From an uncultured Erythrobacter sp. (GTDB lineage: Bacteria > Pseudomonadota > Alphaproteobacteria > Sphingomonadales > Sphingomonadaceae), in the NCBI GenBank assembly GCA_947502815.1, contig CANNBH010000001.1, forward strand, positions 1,894,818 through 1,958,817: a stretch of DNA of 64,000 bases, read 5' to 3'. The first letter of the stretch is position 1; each line of letters starts with the position of its first letter. Under the pieces are notes generated by a model, which saw only the letters and a program-made list of their open reading frames with translations, did not search any database and was not told the origin of the DNA. The position numbers and the translations under genes are program-made. This document shows, piece after piece, positions 27,156-35,382 of this stretch.

Positions 27156-29515
27156 GGCAAAGTGATCGCTGCCACTGTTCCCACGCCTTTCTCGCTGGCC
27201 AATTCCAATTTGCCGCCATGGGCATCAACCAATTGCCGGGCGAGCCTAATGCCGAGACCGGTCCCTTGCTGGGCCTTTGCGCCCTGCCCTGCGCCGCTGG
27301 CCAAGTTCCCATCGGCGCGGGCCATTTCATCAGGCGTCATCCCGTTGCCATTGTCTGTGATTACAATCATCGCGCCCCAATCATCGTCGGGGCCGGGTTT
27401 GGGAATTTCGATGAGTATCTTTCCGCTCTGCGGCGTTGCCTTAATCGCGTTGTCCAAAAGGTTGCCAACCGCCCGGCTCAATTGGCGCGGATCGGCATCG
27501 GCCATGCGCCCGCGCCGTCCCTTGAGATCAAGGCCAAGACCTGCTGCGATTATCGCTTCTTCGCGTTCTCTGACCAAGCCGGTGAGGAACGGCAGCAAGT
27601 CGATCTGCTCTTTGTCGATTGGCAACAATCCCGCTTCGCTTTGCGAAAGGTCGAGGACGTTCTCAACCTGCTCAGTCAAACGCGCGGCGGAGCTTAGGAT
27701 GGCATCGACATATTCTGACGCTTGTTCGTTCACTTCACCGGCTGCGCCGCTCTTCAACAATTCGGCAAAGCCGCCAATCGTGGTGAGCGGCGTGCGGAAT
27801 TCGTATGACATATTGGCGAGGAAACGCGCTTTGACTGCGTCCGCTTCTTCCAAAGCGACAGCACGTTCGCGCAGTGCTTTTTCCGCTTTTTGGGAATCGG
27901 TGATGTCGAGAACGGTCAGCAATCCATTGCCATCGGGCAAAGGCACACCAGCAAAACGCAATGTGCGGCCATCGTTGAGGATGACCCGCCCTTCTTTCTC
28001 TTGCCGGTCCAGCGTTGCGGCGCGCACGACGCCGCCGATTTTTTCCGACTGCGATGGCTTGGCGAGGTTTTGAGCAACCGCCTCCAACAAAGCTTCCACG
28101 CTGGGGTGCGTGTCGAGGAAATCACCGGGCAGACCCCATGTCGCGGCAAAACTGCGGTTCCACAATTGCACCGATCCATCGGGAGCAAAAATGGCGAGCG
28201 CTTCAAACAGACTGTCGAGGGTCGCCGTGCGGGTGCGCAGCAAAGTGTCGCGCGTGGCCGAAAGGGCAAGCTGTTCGGTGCGGTCTTCGGCAAACATAAC
28301 CAGCCCGCCATCGGGCATAGGTTGGGCAACAATGCGCAAATGTGTGCCGCCCGAAAGCGGCCAGTTTTCTTCCTGAGTCTCTGCGCTATCAAACCACGCC
28401 CGATGTTCGCGGCGCCATTCAGGAAAGTCGCGCACTTCCGGAGTGCTGCCGTGCTCGCGCGCTTCGGCAAGGAAACGATCAAACGCCAACCGCGCGCCAA
28501 CCGTTTCATCGGTCAGGCCGAATTGGCGGCGGAATGGACGGTTCGCAAAGGTCAGCTGTTCATTGGCATCAAACTGCGCAACACCAATCGACAATTGATC
28601 CAGCATCGCGCGCTGTGCATCGCGGAAAGCCTTAAATTCCCGGGTGACCTGTTGCTGTTCTTCAATATCGATGGCGTATCCGGCGACGCCGTCTCGGCCC
28701 AGCGGCAAATCGGTGACGCGCAGGCTGCGCCGTTCACCATCAATCGTCACTGCATCAATGCGCTGCGCCTCAACCTGTTTTTCCAAACATTCGCGCGCAA
28801 CATCTGCCGGCGTTTTGGCATCTTTGGGTTCGAGCAGCTCAATCTGGTTTTCAATGACATTTTGCAGATTGTCCGCGCCAACCGCCTTTACATAGGCCTG
28901 ATTGACGAGGCGCAGGCGCATATCGACATCGCGAAACCACATCGGCATCGGCGCGGCTTCGATCAGTCCGATCAGAGCGGAGAAATCTGCTTCTGCGCGG
29001 CTGGCGGTGCCGCGCAATTGCGACAATTCATCCTCGCTCGCGGTGAAATCAAACACCCAAACAATCGCCGCCCCACCGGGCGACACTTGCGGATCGGCGA
29101 GCGCGCCTTGCAAAGACAAGCTGCGCTTTGATCCCGGCGGGGTCAGCACCATTTGGAACGGTGCCGCGCTTTTTTGGGTGAGCGATATCTTTTCCGTCAA
29201 TTCGGCGGTTTGACTGGGCGACAGGCCGCCAGACGTGCTTTCGTCGCTGCTCAGTTCGCTTAGAAAATTGGGCATGGTCTCAAGGCCCAGCCACCGCGCC
29301 AACCGTTCTGGCGCTTCGATCCGCCCATCAACCCGCACCAACAAAGGAACAGCCGGAGCAGCGTCCAGCATATGCTGCATCCGCTTAAGCGATGTTTGCA
29401 GCGCCTTAGTGCGCCGAGTCTTTGCACCAGCCCGAACAATCGCGATGACGGCCGCGACCGTCCAGCCTGCCAAAAGCAGCGCAATCGCAATTAGGGCCAG
29501 CGGCGATAATTCCAT
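27152..29515 (-). CDS. divL: DivL-type cell-cycle pseudokinase (tyrosine at the phospho-acceptor site)
   Basis: A 787-residue sensor-kinase-like protein with one N-terminal membrane helix (about 5-27), several PAS-type domains (about 60-540), a HisKA helix and a complete HATPase domain (N box DNAIKATP, G1 DNGNGM, G2 GTGLGIRLA). The acceptor motif reads MSYEFRTPL: the usual histidine is a tyrosine, residue 571, codon TAC. This is the hallmark of Caulobacter DivL, which binds phosphorylated DivK and controls CckA, and through it CtrA. Length and gene order (followed by tsaE, amgK, murU and addBA) agree. A GGAGAG site precedes the ATG. Role in this organism is inferred from the family. Confidence 0.88.
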   Translation of the reverse strand: MELSPLALIAIALLLAGWTVAAVIAIVRAGAKTRRTKALQTSLKRMQHMLDAAPAVPLLVRVDGRIEAPERLARWLGLETMPNFLSELSSDESTSGGLSPSQTAELTEKISLTQKSAAPFQMVLTPPGSKRSLSLQGALADPQVSPGGAAIVWVFDFTASEDELSQLRGTASRAEADFSALIGLIEAAPMPMWFRDVDMRLRLVNQAYVKAVGADNLQNVIENQIELLEPKDAKTPADVARECLEKQVEAQRIDAVTIDGERRSLRVTDLPLGRDGVAGYAIDIEEQQQVTREFKAFRDAQRAMLDQLSIGVAQFDANEQLTFANRPFRRQFGLTDETVGARLAFDRFLAEAREHGSTPEVRDFPEWRREHRAWFDSAETQEENWPLSGGTHLRIVAQPMPDGGLVMFAEDRTEQLALSATRDTLLRTRTATLDSLFEALAIFAPDGSVQLWNRSFAATWGLPGDFLDTHPSVEALLEAVAQNLAKPSQSEKIGGVVRAATLDRQEKEGRVILNDGRTLRFAGVPLPDGNGLLTVLDITDSQKAEKALRERAVALEEADAVKARFLANMSYEFRTPLTTIGGFAELLKSGAAGEVNEQASEYVDAILSSAARLTEQVENVLDLSQSEAGLLPIDKEQIDLLPFLTGLVREREEAIIAAGLGLDLKGRRGRMADADPRQLSRAVGNLLDNAIKATPQSGKILIEIPKPGPDDDWGAMIVITDNGNGMTPDEMARADGNLASGAGQGAKAQQGTGLGIRLARQLVDAHGGKLELASEKGVGTVAAITLP

Positions 29516-29568
29516 ACTCTCCAGCTATGCCGGAGGCGCGCCGCTTGCAACCGCATAAGGCGGTGAAA

Positions 29569-29610
29569 GCCCCCACAACCCCGTTTAACTGTGGGTTTTG
29601 TTGTGGGGGC
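29569..29610 (-). terminator. Hairpin terminator after ahcY
   Basis: An 11-bp perfect inverted repeat (GCCCCCACAAC and GTTGTGGGGGC) starts eight bases after the ahcY stop and is followed by TTTC on the ahcY strand. The T tract is short, so termination may be partial. It also separates ahcY from divL. Confidence 0.6.
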
Positions 29611-29617
29611 CTACATA

Positions 29618-31048
29618 TTAGTACCGGTAGTGCTCAGGTTTGAACGGTCCAGCCGCCGGAACGCCGATATAATCGGCTTGTTTCTGGCTCAATTTGCTGA
29701 GTTCCACACCCAGCTTTTCAAGGTGCAGCGCAGCAACCTTTTCATCGAGATGTTTAGGCAGAACATAAACGTCGTTCTCATACTCATCCGACTTGGTGAA
29801 CAATTCGATCTGAGCCAGCGTCTGGTTTGTGAAGCTCGCGCTCATCACAAAGCTTGGGTGGCCCGTGGCGCAGCCAAGGTTCACCAAGCGGCCCTTGGCA
29901 AGGATCAACAGCGATTTGCCGTCTGGCATGGTCACCATGTCGGTGCCCTCTTTGATTTCCTTCCACTCATAATTGTCGAGCGCGGAGATCTGAATTTCGC
30001 TGTCAAAGTGGCCGATGTTGCACACGATCGCCATGTTCTTCATCGACTTCATATGTTCGCCGGTGATCACGTCTTCGTTGCCGGTCGCGGTCACAAAGAT
30101 ATCAGCGCGTTTTGCGCCTTCTTCCATGGTTACAACTTCATAGCCGTCCATCGCCGCCTGAAGCGCGCAGATCGGATCGACCTCAGTCACCATCACACGG
30201 GCGCCGCCATCGCGCAGCGACGCAGCCGACCCTTTACCAACGTCGCCGTAACCGGCAACGCAAGCGACCTTACCAGCGAGCATCACGTCCGTGGCGCGGC
30301 GGATGGCATCGACCAGCGATTCCTTACAGCCATAAAGGTTGTCGAACTTCGACTTGGTCACGCTGTCGTTCACGTTGATCGCTGGGAAAGGCAGCTTGCC
30401 TTGTTTCGCAATTTGATAAAGGCGCATGACGCCCGTGGTGGTTTCTTCTGAAACGCCTTTGATGTTCTGCACGCTCTTCGTGAGGTAGCCGGGCTTTGCC
30501 GCGACATAGGCTTTCAGCGCGCGCTGGAATTCAATTTCTTCGGCATTGGCCGGGGCAGGCATTTCTTCGCCAGATTCAATGCGTGCGCCCCAAAGCGCGA
30601 ACATCGTCGCATCACCGCCATCATCGAGGATGATGTTGGTGGTGAGATCGGGATCTTCTTTCGTCGACCAGTCAAAGATGCGGCCAACATAATCCCAGTA
30701 ATCGGCAAGAGATTCGCCCTTGATCGCGAACACAGGAATGCCCTGATCCGCAATCGCAGCGGCGGCGTGATCCTGAGTTGAGAAGATGTTGCAGGTTGCC
30801 CAGCGCACTTCTGCGCCCAGCGCGATAAGCGTCTCAATCAAAACAGCGGTCTGAATGGTCATATGCAGCGAACCGGTGATCCGCGCGCCTTTCAGCGGCT
30901 GAGCTGCGCCATATTCCTCGCGCAGAGCCATCAAGCCGGGCATTTCAATCTCGGCAATTCCGATCTCATCATGGCCATATTGTGCCAATGAAATATCACG
31001 GATGATGTGTTCTTGGGTTGGGGCCGTGCCCGATGCTGTCTTGGCCAT
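29618..31048 (-). CDS. ahcY: Adenosylhomocysteinase
   Basis: A 476-residue S-adenosylhomocysteine hydrolase, which splits SAH into adenosine and homocysteine and so relieves inhibition of methyltransferases. The NAD-binding [13 protein letters not shown] motif, the [10 protein letters not shown] substrate segment and the KPEHYRY C-terminus are all present. The start at 31048 has GGAGA upstream; an earlier in-frame ATG has none. About 60 bases before the start there is a perfect 8-4-8 palindrome over the predicted promoter, suggesting control by an SAH-responsive repressor. A strong hairpin follows the gene. Confidence 0.97.
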   Translation of the reverse strand: MAKTASGTAPTQEHIIRDISLAQYGHDEIGIAEIEMPGLMALREEYGAAQPLKGARITGSLHMTIQTAVLIETLIALGAEVRWATCNIFSTQDHAAAAIADQGIPVFAIKGESLADYWDYVGRIFDWSTKEDPDLTTNIILDDGGDATMFALWGARIESGEEMPAPANAEEIEFQRALKAYVAAKPGYLTKSVQNIKGVSEETTTGVMRLYQIAKQGKLPFPAINVNDSVTKSKFDNLYGCKESLVDAIRRATDVMLAGKVACVAGYGDVGKGSAASLRDGGARVMVTEVDPICALQAAMDGYEVVTMEEGAKRADIFVTATGNEDVITGEHMKSMKNMAIVCNIGHFDSEIQISALDNYEWKEIKEGTDMVTMPDGKSLLILAKGRLVNLGCATGHPSFVMSASFTNQTLAQIELFTKSDEYENDVYVLPKHLDEKVAALHLEKLGVELSKLSQKQADYIGVPAAGPFKPEHYRY

Positions 31049-31077
31049 GAGAGTCTCCGATGGGGTAATAATATTAC

Positions 31078-31107
31078 GCGCCCCTAGCGGCCTCACCGGC
31101 GACAAGC
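31078..31107 (-). promoter_or_regulatory. Predicted promoter of ahcY
   Basis: On the ahcY strand TTGCTT is followed after 17 bases by TAGGGG and then a GC-rich segment. The boxes are weak matches, but the spacing and the distance to the start codon fit, and the palindrome just upstream adjoins the -35 box. Confidence 0.4.
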
Positions 31108-31109
31108 AA

Positions 31110-31129
31110 ATATAAAGTTTTCTTTATAT
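31110..31129. promoter_or_regulatory. 8-4-8 palindrome at the ahcY promoter, likely repressor operator
   Basis: The arms ATATAAAG and CTTTATAT are perfectly complementary around a TTTT spacer. It lies about 62 bases before the ahcY start, next to the predicted -35 box. The arms resemble, from memory, the A/T-rich dyads bound by ArsR-family regulators of the SAM/SAH cycle (SahR-type) in proteobacteria. No such regulator gene is in the window. Confidence 0.55.
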
Positions 31130-31165
31130 CTCTATGTGAGCCAAATTTTGCCTCACCAAATGCCC

Positions 31166-31894
31166 TTACCCCCTCAGCCAATTGGGAACGCGAGCGGCAC
31201 CGGGCTGCTCCTGCGTGGCGGCTTCATTTGCGACCGGTTGCGGCGGGTGTAGCGCCGGACCGTTTTGCTTTGAATTTTGGTGCGCTGAATGCGGTTGCGG
31301 ATTGGCACTTTCCCTAGGCGAAGCAGAAACAGCCGCCTCCGGCACCGCCGCCATCTGCCCTTCCCGCGGTGCATTCTGCGAACCCTCTGCCAGCAATTGA
31401 TCCGCCATCAACGCCAGCTCCGCCCGGTCCTGAGACATGGCCAATTTCAGCGTGGCCTCCTTTAGCTGAGAGCAGCCCATTGTCGGGTGCCCATCGCCAT
31501 ATCGATTGGCGATGGCCACACCAATCCGGTCCAGCGCCCGGTGGCTGCCGTCTTCTCCGTGGGATGCGACAAGATTATTGGTCAGGTGAATATGCGCCTC
31601 GGTCAAATTCTGCTGATGCGCAGCGGCGAAAAGGTCATACTCACCGCGAAAATCATGCCCGCTTGTCCGGCACCGAAGCGAGGTGACCATCAACATGATA
31701 TTGAGACTGCGGATGTTTTCAGCATCGGCGATGATGGGGCTAACATATTCGCCGGGTACAGAAAGTGTTGCGGTATCCATGGTTATTTGAGGCGAAGATT
31801 GCGCCATCGCTGCGGGTGCTGCGGCCATGGCTGCGGCCATCGCCAACCCTCTAAACGCCTGTTTTCCGAAAGTGCCTGTGTTGTGCATGCGCAT
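31166..31894 (-). CDS. Exported protein of unknown function near ahcY
   Basis: A 242-residue protein with a signal peptide (cleavage after AAPAAMAQ, about residue 32). The mature N-terminal domain of about 130 residues contains two cysteines (LRCRT and MGCSQL) and several histidines; it is followed by a long low-complexity tail rich in Ala, Pro, Gln and Asn, and the protein ends in NWLRG. I do not recognise a domain. GGAGG seven bases before the ATG supports the start. It lies upstream of ahcY on the same strand with 117 bp between, which contain the ahcY promoter, so it is probably a separate unit. Divergent from the peroxiredoxin gene. Confidence 0.75.
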   Translation of the reverse strand: MRMHNTGTFGKQAFRGLAMAAAMAAAPAAMAQSSPQITMDTATLSVPGEYVSPIIADAENIRSLNIMLMVTSLRCRTSGHDFRGEYDLFAAAHQQNLTEAHIHLTNNLVASHGEDGSHRALDRIGVAIANRYGDGHPTMGCSQLKEATLKLAMSQDRAELALMADQLLAEGSQNAPREGQMAAVPEAAVSASPRESANPQPHSAHQNSKQNGPALHPPQPVANEAATQEQPGAARVPNWLRG

Positions 31895-32012
31895 TGTCTA
31901 GCCTCCGCCGATCTTGGACCCCTGCACCAAAACTCTAAGCCGCAAGAGTTTACCCGATCTTCAAGGTGCACGGTAAAGCACCCTTAACCGCGATTTGAAG
32001 TTGGCTTAGACA

Positions 32013-32040
32013 TTGCCGCTCCGGTTCAAATCCCTATATC
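32013..32040 (+). promoter_or_regulatory. Predicted promoter of the peroxiredoxin gene
   Basis: TTGCCG and TATATC are separated by 16 bases; the start codon follows 26 bases after the -10 box. Two inverted repeats lie further upstream in the same divergent region. Confidence 0.45.
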
Positions 32041-32065
32041 CAGCACACAACAAATGGAGACGATA

Positions 32066-32545
32066 ATGACGATTTCAGTAGGCGACACCCTCCCCGACGT
32101 GGCTTTGGTAAAGGCAACCGCCGAAGGGCCTCAGCAGGTTCAAGCCTCGGATTACTTTGCGGGCAAGAAAGTCGCGTTGTTCTCTGTCCCCGGTGCTTTC
32201 ACCCCGACCTGTTCTGCCAAGCATCTGCCCGGTTTCGTCGAAAAGGCCGCTGATCTAAAGGCCAAAGGGGTCGATGAGATTGTCGGCACGGCGGTCAACG
32301 ATGCCTTTGTCATGGGCGCGTGGAATTCCGCCGCGGGTTCCGATGACATTACGATGCTCGCCGATGGCAATGGAGATTTCGCCGAAGCCGTTGGCCTGAC
32401 CATGGATGGCTCTGGCTTTGGAATGGGCAAGCGCGGCCAGCGTTTCTCGATGGTCGTGAATGACGGTGTTGTCGAACAGCTAAACGTCGAAGCGCCCGGC
32501 GATTTCAAAGTCTCCAGCGCAGAGCACATGCTCGATCAGATGTAA
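32066..32545 (+). CDS. Prx5-type peroxiredoxin
   Basis: A 159-residue peroxiredoxin of the AhpE/Prx5 class, which reduces hydrogen and organic peroxides. The peroxidatic cysteine is Cys49 in PGAFTPTCS. It is the only cysteine in the protein, so this is a 1-Cys enzyme that must be recycled by an outside thiol such as glutathione or thioredoxin. The ATG at 32066 has GGAGA at the right distance, better than an ATG 12 bases upstream that would sit on that site. A strong terminator follows. Confidence 0.94.
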   Translation: MTISVGDTLPDVALVKATAEGPQQVQASDYFAGKKVALFSVPGAFTPTCSAKHLPGFVEKAADLKAKGVDEIVGTAVNDAFVMGAWNSAAGSDDITMLADGNGDFAEAVGLTMDGSGFGMGKRGQRFSMVVNDGVVEQLNVEAPGDFKVSSAEHMLDQM

Positions 32546-32569
32546 GCTCTGACCCTGCGATACAAAGGA

Positions 32570-32598
32570 AAAGGGCGCCCAATTGCGGCGCCCTTTTT
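32570..32598 (+). terminator. Rho-independent terminator after the peroxiredoxin gene
   Basis: The stem AAAGGGCGCC pairs with GGCGCCCTTT around a seven-base loop and continues into five Ts. It begins 25 bases after the stop. In the other direction the A run could also serve the convergent PaaI gene. Confidence 0.85.
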
Positions 32599-32701
32599 CT
32601 TTGCGAGTTTTGGATGGCTATCCCGCGCGGGTATAAGCCTCTGCGACCCATGCCTAAACCTGATCATCGAAATAATCGATAATTTCGAGCCGCAGCCGCG
32701 C

Positions 32702-33139
32702 TCAAGCCTGAGCCGGGATTGCATAGGTCACGGTCGATTGCGCGGCGATATTCGAAGGGTCGCCTTGCCACAGCCGCACATCGACTGTCGCCAACCTGCG
32801 CCCAAGTTTGATCAGTTGCGCATCGGCATAGAATGGCTTTGCGGCAATCCCGCGTAGAAAACTCATATTGAGATTGCTGGTCACCGCCATGGGGACAATG
32901 CCGATATGGGCCAAAATGACAGCGTAGGCAGCCCGGTCAGCCAGCGCCATTTGCGTCGGACCGGAAACGATCCCGCCGGGCCGAAGCATCGATTCGCCCG
33001 GAGTTTGCTTCATTTGCAAAAAGCCGGGTTCGATCCGCGAAAATTCTGTGCCCGAATGATCGTGACCGGGAAACGCCTCGACAAAGAAGTCGGACAATTG
33101 CTGGGCCGACAGAACCGGCGTGTAAGGTGAAGACGTCAT
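32702..33139 (-). CDS. PaaI-family hotdog thioesterase
   Basis: A 145-residue single hotdog-fold protein of the PaaI/YdiI type, which hydrolyses acyl- or aryl-CoA thioesters. The visible family pattern is LRPGGIVSGPTQMALADRAAY, where the usual acidic catalytic residue on the hotdog helix is Asp in ALADRA, followed by VTSNLNMSFLRG. The substrate cannot be told. The ATG at 33139 is preferred; an in-frame start 36 bases upstream has no support. It lies 45 bp downstream of folE and may be read with it. Confidence 0.8.
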   Translation of the reverse strand: MTSSPYTPVLSAQQLSDFFVEAFPGHDHSGTEFSRIEPGFLQMKQTPGESMLRPGGIVSGPTQMALADRAAYAVILAHIGIVPMAVTSNLNMSFLRGIAAKPFYADAQLIKLGRRLATVDVRLWQGDPSNIAAQSTVTYAIPAQA

Positions 33140-33184
33140 CGCGCGAACAGTGCGACGAAATGACGCCCACCTCAAGTGCGGCTG

Positions 33185-33808
33185 TTAAAAGCCCATCAGG
33201 CTCATCACTTCCTTGCGGCTGCGATGGTCTTCGAGGAAGCAGCCCATCATGCGGCTGGTCAGCATCTCAACTTCATGCACCTTAACCCCGCGACCCGTCA
33301 TGCACCCATGCTCGGCTTCAATCACAACGGCCACACCGCGCGGTTCAAGGTTGTCCCAAATGCATTCGGCGACCTCTGCAGTCAGGCGCTCTTGCACCTG
33401 AAGACGGTTGGCAAAGCCGTGCAACACGCGGGCAAGCTTTGAAATGCCAACCACCTTTTTATCGGGGAGGTATGCAATGTGCGCTTTCCCGGTGATCGGC
33501 GCCATGTGGTGTTCGCAATGCGAATGGAACGGAATGCCTTTCAGCAGCACGATCTCATCATAGCCGCCGACTTCTTCGAAGATACGACTGAGATGAATCG
33601 CCGGGTCTTCCTGATTACCTTGGCAATATTCAAGCCATGCGCGGCCCACGCGCTTTGGCGTATCCAACAGTCCTTCGCGAGTCGGGTCATCCCCTGCCCA
33701 GCGCAAAATGGTGCGAACGGCGTCTTGCACTTCTTCGGGCACATCAGGTTTGCTCAAGGGATTCTCCGGATCAAATTCATCGTGATCATGCACGTTCATA
33801 TAGTTCAT
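33185..33808 (-). CDS. folE: GTP cyclohydrolase I (FolE type)
   Basis: A 207-residue GTP cyclohydrolase I, the first enzyme of tetrahydrofolate synthesis (GTP to dihydroneopterin triphosphate). The zinc and catalytic motif PFHSHCEHHMAP carries Cys98, and the second cysteine lies in EHGCMTGRG. The substrate segment SKLARVLHGFANRLQVQERL is intact. The start at 33808 is preferred over an ATG ten codons upstream because of the AAGAAAG segment before it and the family's variable N-terminus. No folB or folK lies next to it. Confidence 0.96.
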   Translation of the reverse strand: MNYMNVHDHDEFDPENPLSKPDVPEEVQDAVRTILRWAGDDPTREGLLDTPKRVGRAWLEYCQGNQEDPAIHLSRIFEEVGGYDEIVLLKGIPFHSHCEHHMAPITGKAHIAYLPDKKVVGISKLARVLHGFANRLQVQERLTAEVAECIWDNLEPRGVAVVIEAEHGCMTGRGVKVHEVEMLTSRMMGCFLEDHRSRKEVMSLMGF

Positions 33809-34046
33809 AGCACTGTCTTTCTTGAGGATACCGGCCAAGCCAGTGCGCGGCCTGCCCGTGTTTTAAGATGTTCCCAAGAATGAAAATCGTTTTAGCATCA
33901 AAGGGTTCCATGCAAAATTTGCAATTCGCCCAATTTGTGGAAAACCCGCCTCCCCACGGCCTTACCCCATGGTCAGCATATAGGCTGGATTTGCGCGGTT
34001 TTCACCCCCAATCCCGCATCGCCACTCGCAAAAGCGCGCCCAAACC

Positions 34047-34088
34047 AAAAAAGGGACCGCACCCAAATTGAATTTGGGGCAGTCCCTT
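34047..34088 (-). terminator. Rho-independent terminator of tRNA-Arg
   Basis: AAGGGAC pairs with GTCCCTT, with an inner CCCAAATT/AATTTGGG arm, and the stem is followed on the tRNA strand by six Ts. It begins four bases after the CCA end. Confidence 0.85.
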
Positions 34089-34091
34089 GTT

Positions 34092-34168
34092 TGGCGCGCC
34101 AGGAAGGATTCGAACCTCCGGCCGCCTGATTCGTAGTCAGGTACTCTATCCAGCTGAGCTACTGGCGC
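34092..34168 (-). tRNA. tRNA-Arg (ACG)
   Basis: A 77-base cloverleaf: the acceptor GCGCCAG pairs with CTGGCGC, then discriminator G and an encoded CCA. The anticodon loop CTACGAA gives ACG, read as ICG, decoding CGU, CGC and CGA. The T arm contains GGTTCGAATCC. Its own promoter and terminator are visible. Confidence 0.97.
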
Positions 34169-34180
34169 GCGGTGAAGGGG

Positions 34181-34208
34181 CACATAGCATCCGGCGCGCA
34201 CTTGGCAA
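34181..34208 (-). promoter_or_regulatory. Promoter of tRNA-Arg
   Basis: TTGCCA and TATGTG are separated by 16 bases, followed by a CCCC discriminator, 12 bases before the mature tRNA. Confidence 0.5.
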
Positions 34209-34238
34209 TAGTAGAATGCGGGTTCTTTGTTGCAATCA

Positions 34239-34697
34239 TCAATCAGTGGTCGGTAAAATTCCGCGATACGCCGCGAAAAGGCGGCTCGCCAATTCCTGAT
34301 CAAGCGGCGGTTTATCCAATTTCATGATCTGATCAGGGGTAAACCAATCGATTCGCCCGCCCTCCATTGCCCGCGGGTCGCCAGCCCAAACGCCAATTGT
34401 GTAAAGCAAAATTACAATGGGACGACGGCCCGCCTCGCCCTTTATCTTCCCGCGTTCTTCAGCAAATCCGGCGGGCACACAATCGCTTTCGCCAACCTCA
34501 ATCCCCAGCTCCTCGCGCAGTTCCCGTATCAATGCTTTTACTGGGATTTCAGTACCTTCGACCTTGCCACCCGGGAATTCCCATAGTCCCCCATGATCCT
34601 TTTCCAAAGGTCTGCGATGCATAAGCCAACCGTCTTCTGAAGCGCGGAGTGCACCCGCAACAACCCAAAGAGGTTCACGTGTCTCATCCAATGTCAT
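34239..34697 (-). CDS. mutT: MutT-type Nudix hydrolase (8-oxo-dGTP pyrophosphohydrolase)
   Basis: A 152-residue Nudix protein. The Nudix box is complete at 44-66 (GKVEGTE then RELREELGI). The surrounding FPGGK and the WVVAGAL start are typical of MutT, which removes oxidised dGTP from the nucleotide pool. Two starts are possible: the ATG at 34697 with GGAAAA upstream, or a GTG at 34727 with AAGG upstream; I chose the ATG. It precedes tRNA-Arg on the same strand and is divergent from the pilin genes. Confidence 0.88.
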   Translation of the reverse strand: MTLDETREPLWVVAGALRASEDGWLMHRRPLEKDHGGLWEFPGGKVEGTEIPVKALIRELREELGIEVGESDCVPAGFAEERGKIKGEAGRRPIVILLYTIGVWAGDPRAMEGGRIDWFTPDQIMKLDKPPLDQELASRLFAAYRGILPTTD

Positions 34698-34794
34698 GTC
34701 GGAATTTTTTCCATTTTCTGATGCCACCTCAACCTTTTCTTAACCTGACGCGGCGATCAGTGTCTCATCAGGAACGTAAGTGACGGGTGACCAA

Positions 34795-34983
34795 ATGAAA
34801 TTGACGCAATTCCTTAAGCACATTGGGAACGACAATTCTGGTGCCACTGCTGTCGAATATGGACTGATCGTGAGTTTGATCGTGATCGCCATGATCGGTG
34901 CTCTCCAAGGCGTAGCCTCGGCGACCATCGAAACATGGAGTGAAGTTGAGACCGCGTCTGTCGAGGCAATGGAAAGTTCATAA
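34795..34983 (+). CDS. Flp-type pilin subunit
   Basis: A 62-residue type IVb (Flp/Fap) pilin. The prepilin-like hydrophilic leader ends in GATAVEYGLI, with the conserved Glu-Tyr pair of Flp pilins, followed by a hydrophobic helix (LIVSLIVIAMIGAL). Flp pilins are processed by TadV and assembled by a Tad secretion system. The ATG at 34795 gives the usual length. A second pilin follows 114 bp downstream. No tad, cpa or rcp gene lies in the window, so this is an isolated pair. A TTAACC near 34740 might be a CtrA half-site, which I could not confirm. Confidence 0.88.
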   Translation: MKLTQFLKHIGNDNSGATAVEYGLIVSLIVIAMIGALQGVASATIETWSEVETASVEAMESS

Positions 34984-35097
34984 ATTTGAAAGGTTCCAAA
35001 TTAGGAATTTCTCAAGAGCTTTCGATTAATTCACAAATTGTCTGATCATTTCGATGAACGGGCACGGGTACCGAAGACCAAAACCAGGAGACTACAA

Positions 35098-35262
35098 ATG
35101 ACATTTTTCAACAAATTGGCTCGTGACGAGCAAGGCGCAACTGCAATCGAATACGGCCTTATCGCTGCTCTGATCGCTGTTGCAGCTATCACTGCAATGG
35201 GTTCACTGGGTAACACCCTTTCGGACACATTCTCGGAAGTTCAAACCGAAATGGAAAACTAA
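35098..35262 (+). CDS. Flp-type pilin subunit
   Basis: A 54-residue Flp pilin with the same design as its neighbour: a short basic leader, GATAIEYGLIAALIAVAAITA and a polar tail. An AGGAG ribosome site lies eight bases before the ATG. It is closer to the standard Flp1 length than the upstream copy and is followed by a strong terminator; the two are probably transcribed together. The paralogues differ clearly outside the EYGLI core. Confidence 0.9.
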   Translation: MTFFNKLARDEQGATAIEYGLIAALIAVAAITAMGSLGNTLSDTFSEVQTEMEN

Positions 35263-35291
35263 GTCTTAACGACTTAATTGACCAAAAAGAG

Positions 35292-35323
35292 AGCGGCGGG
35301 GATTTTCCCCGCCGCTTTTTTTT
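35292..35323 (+). terminator. Rho-independent terminator after the pilin pair
   Basis: An 11-bp perfect stem (AGCGGCGGGGA and TCCCCGCCGCT) with a three-base loop runs into eight Ts. It is the strongest terminator in the window. Confidence 0.95.
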
Positions 35324-35382
35324 GTGCCCAATCGCGATCCGCGCTGTGTTCGCTGCAATTCTCCCGCAAAAGAGAAACGCCT

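Noticed and set aside
27890..29131. 413-codon frame on the plus strand opposite divL
   Set aside because: Antisense shadow of a gene with recognisable PAS and kinase motifs; no domain or ribosome site.
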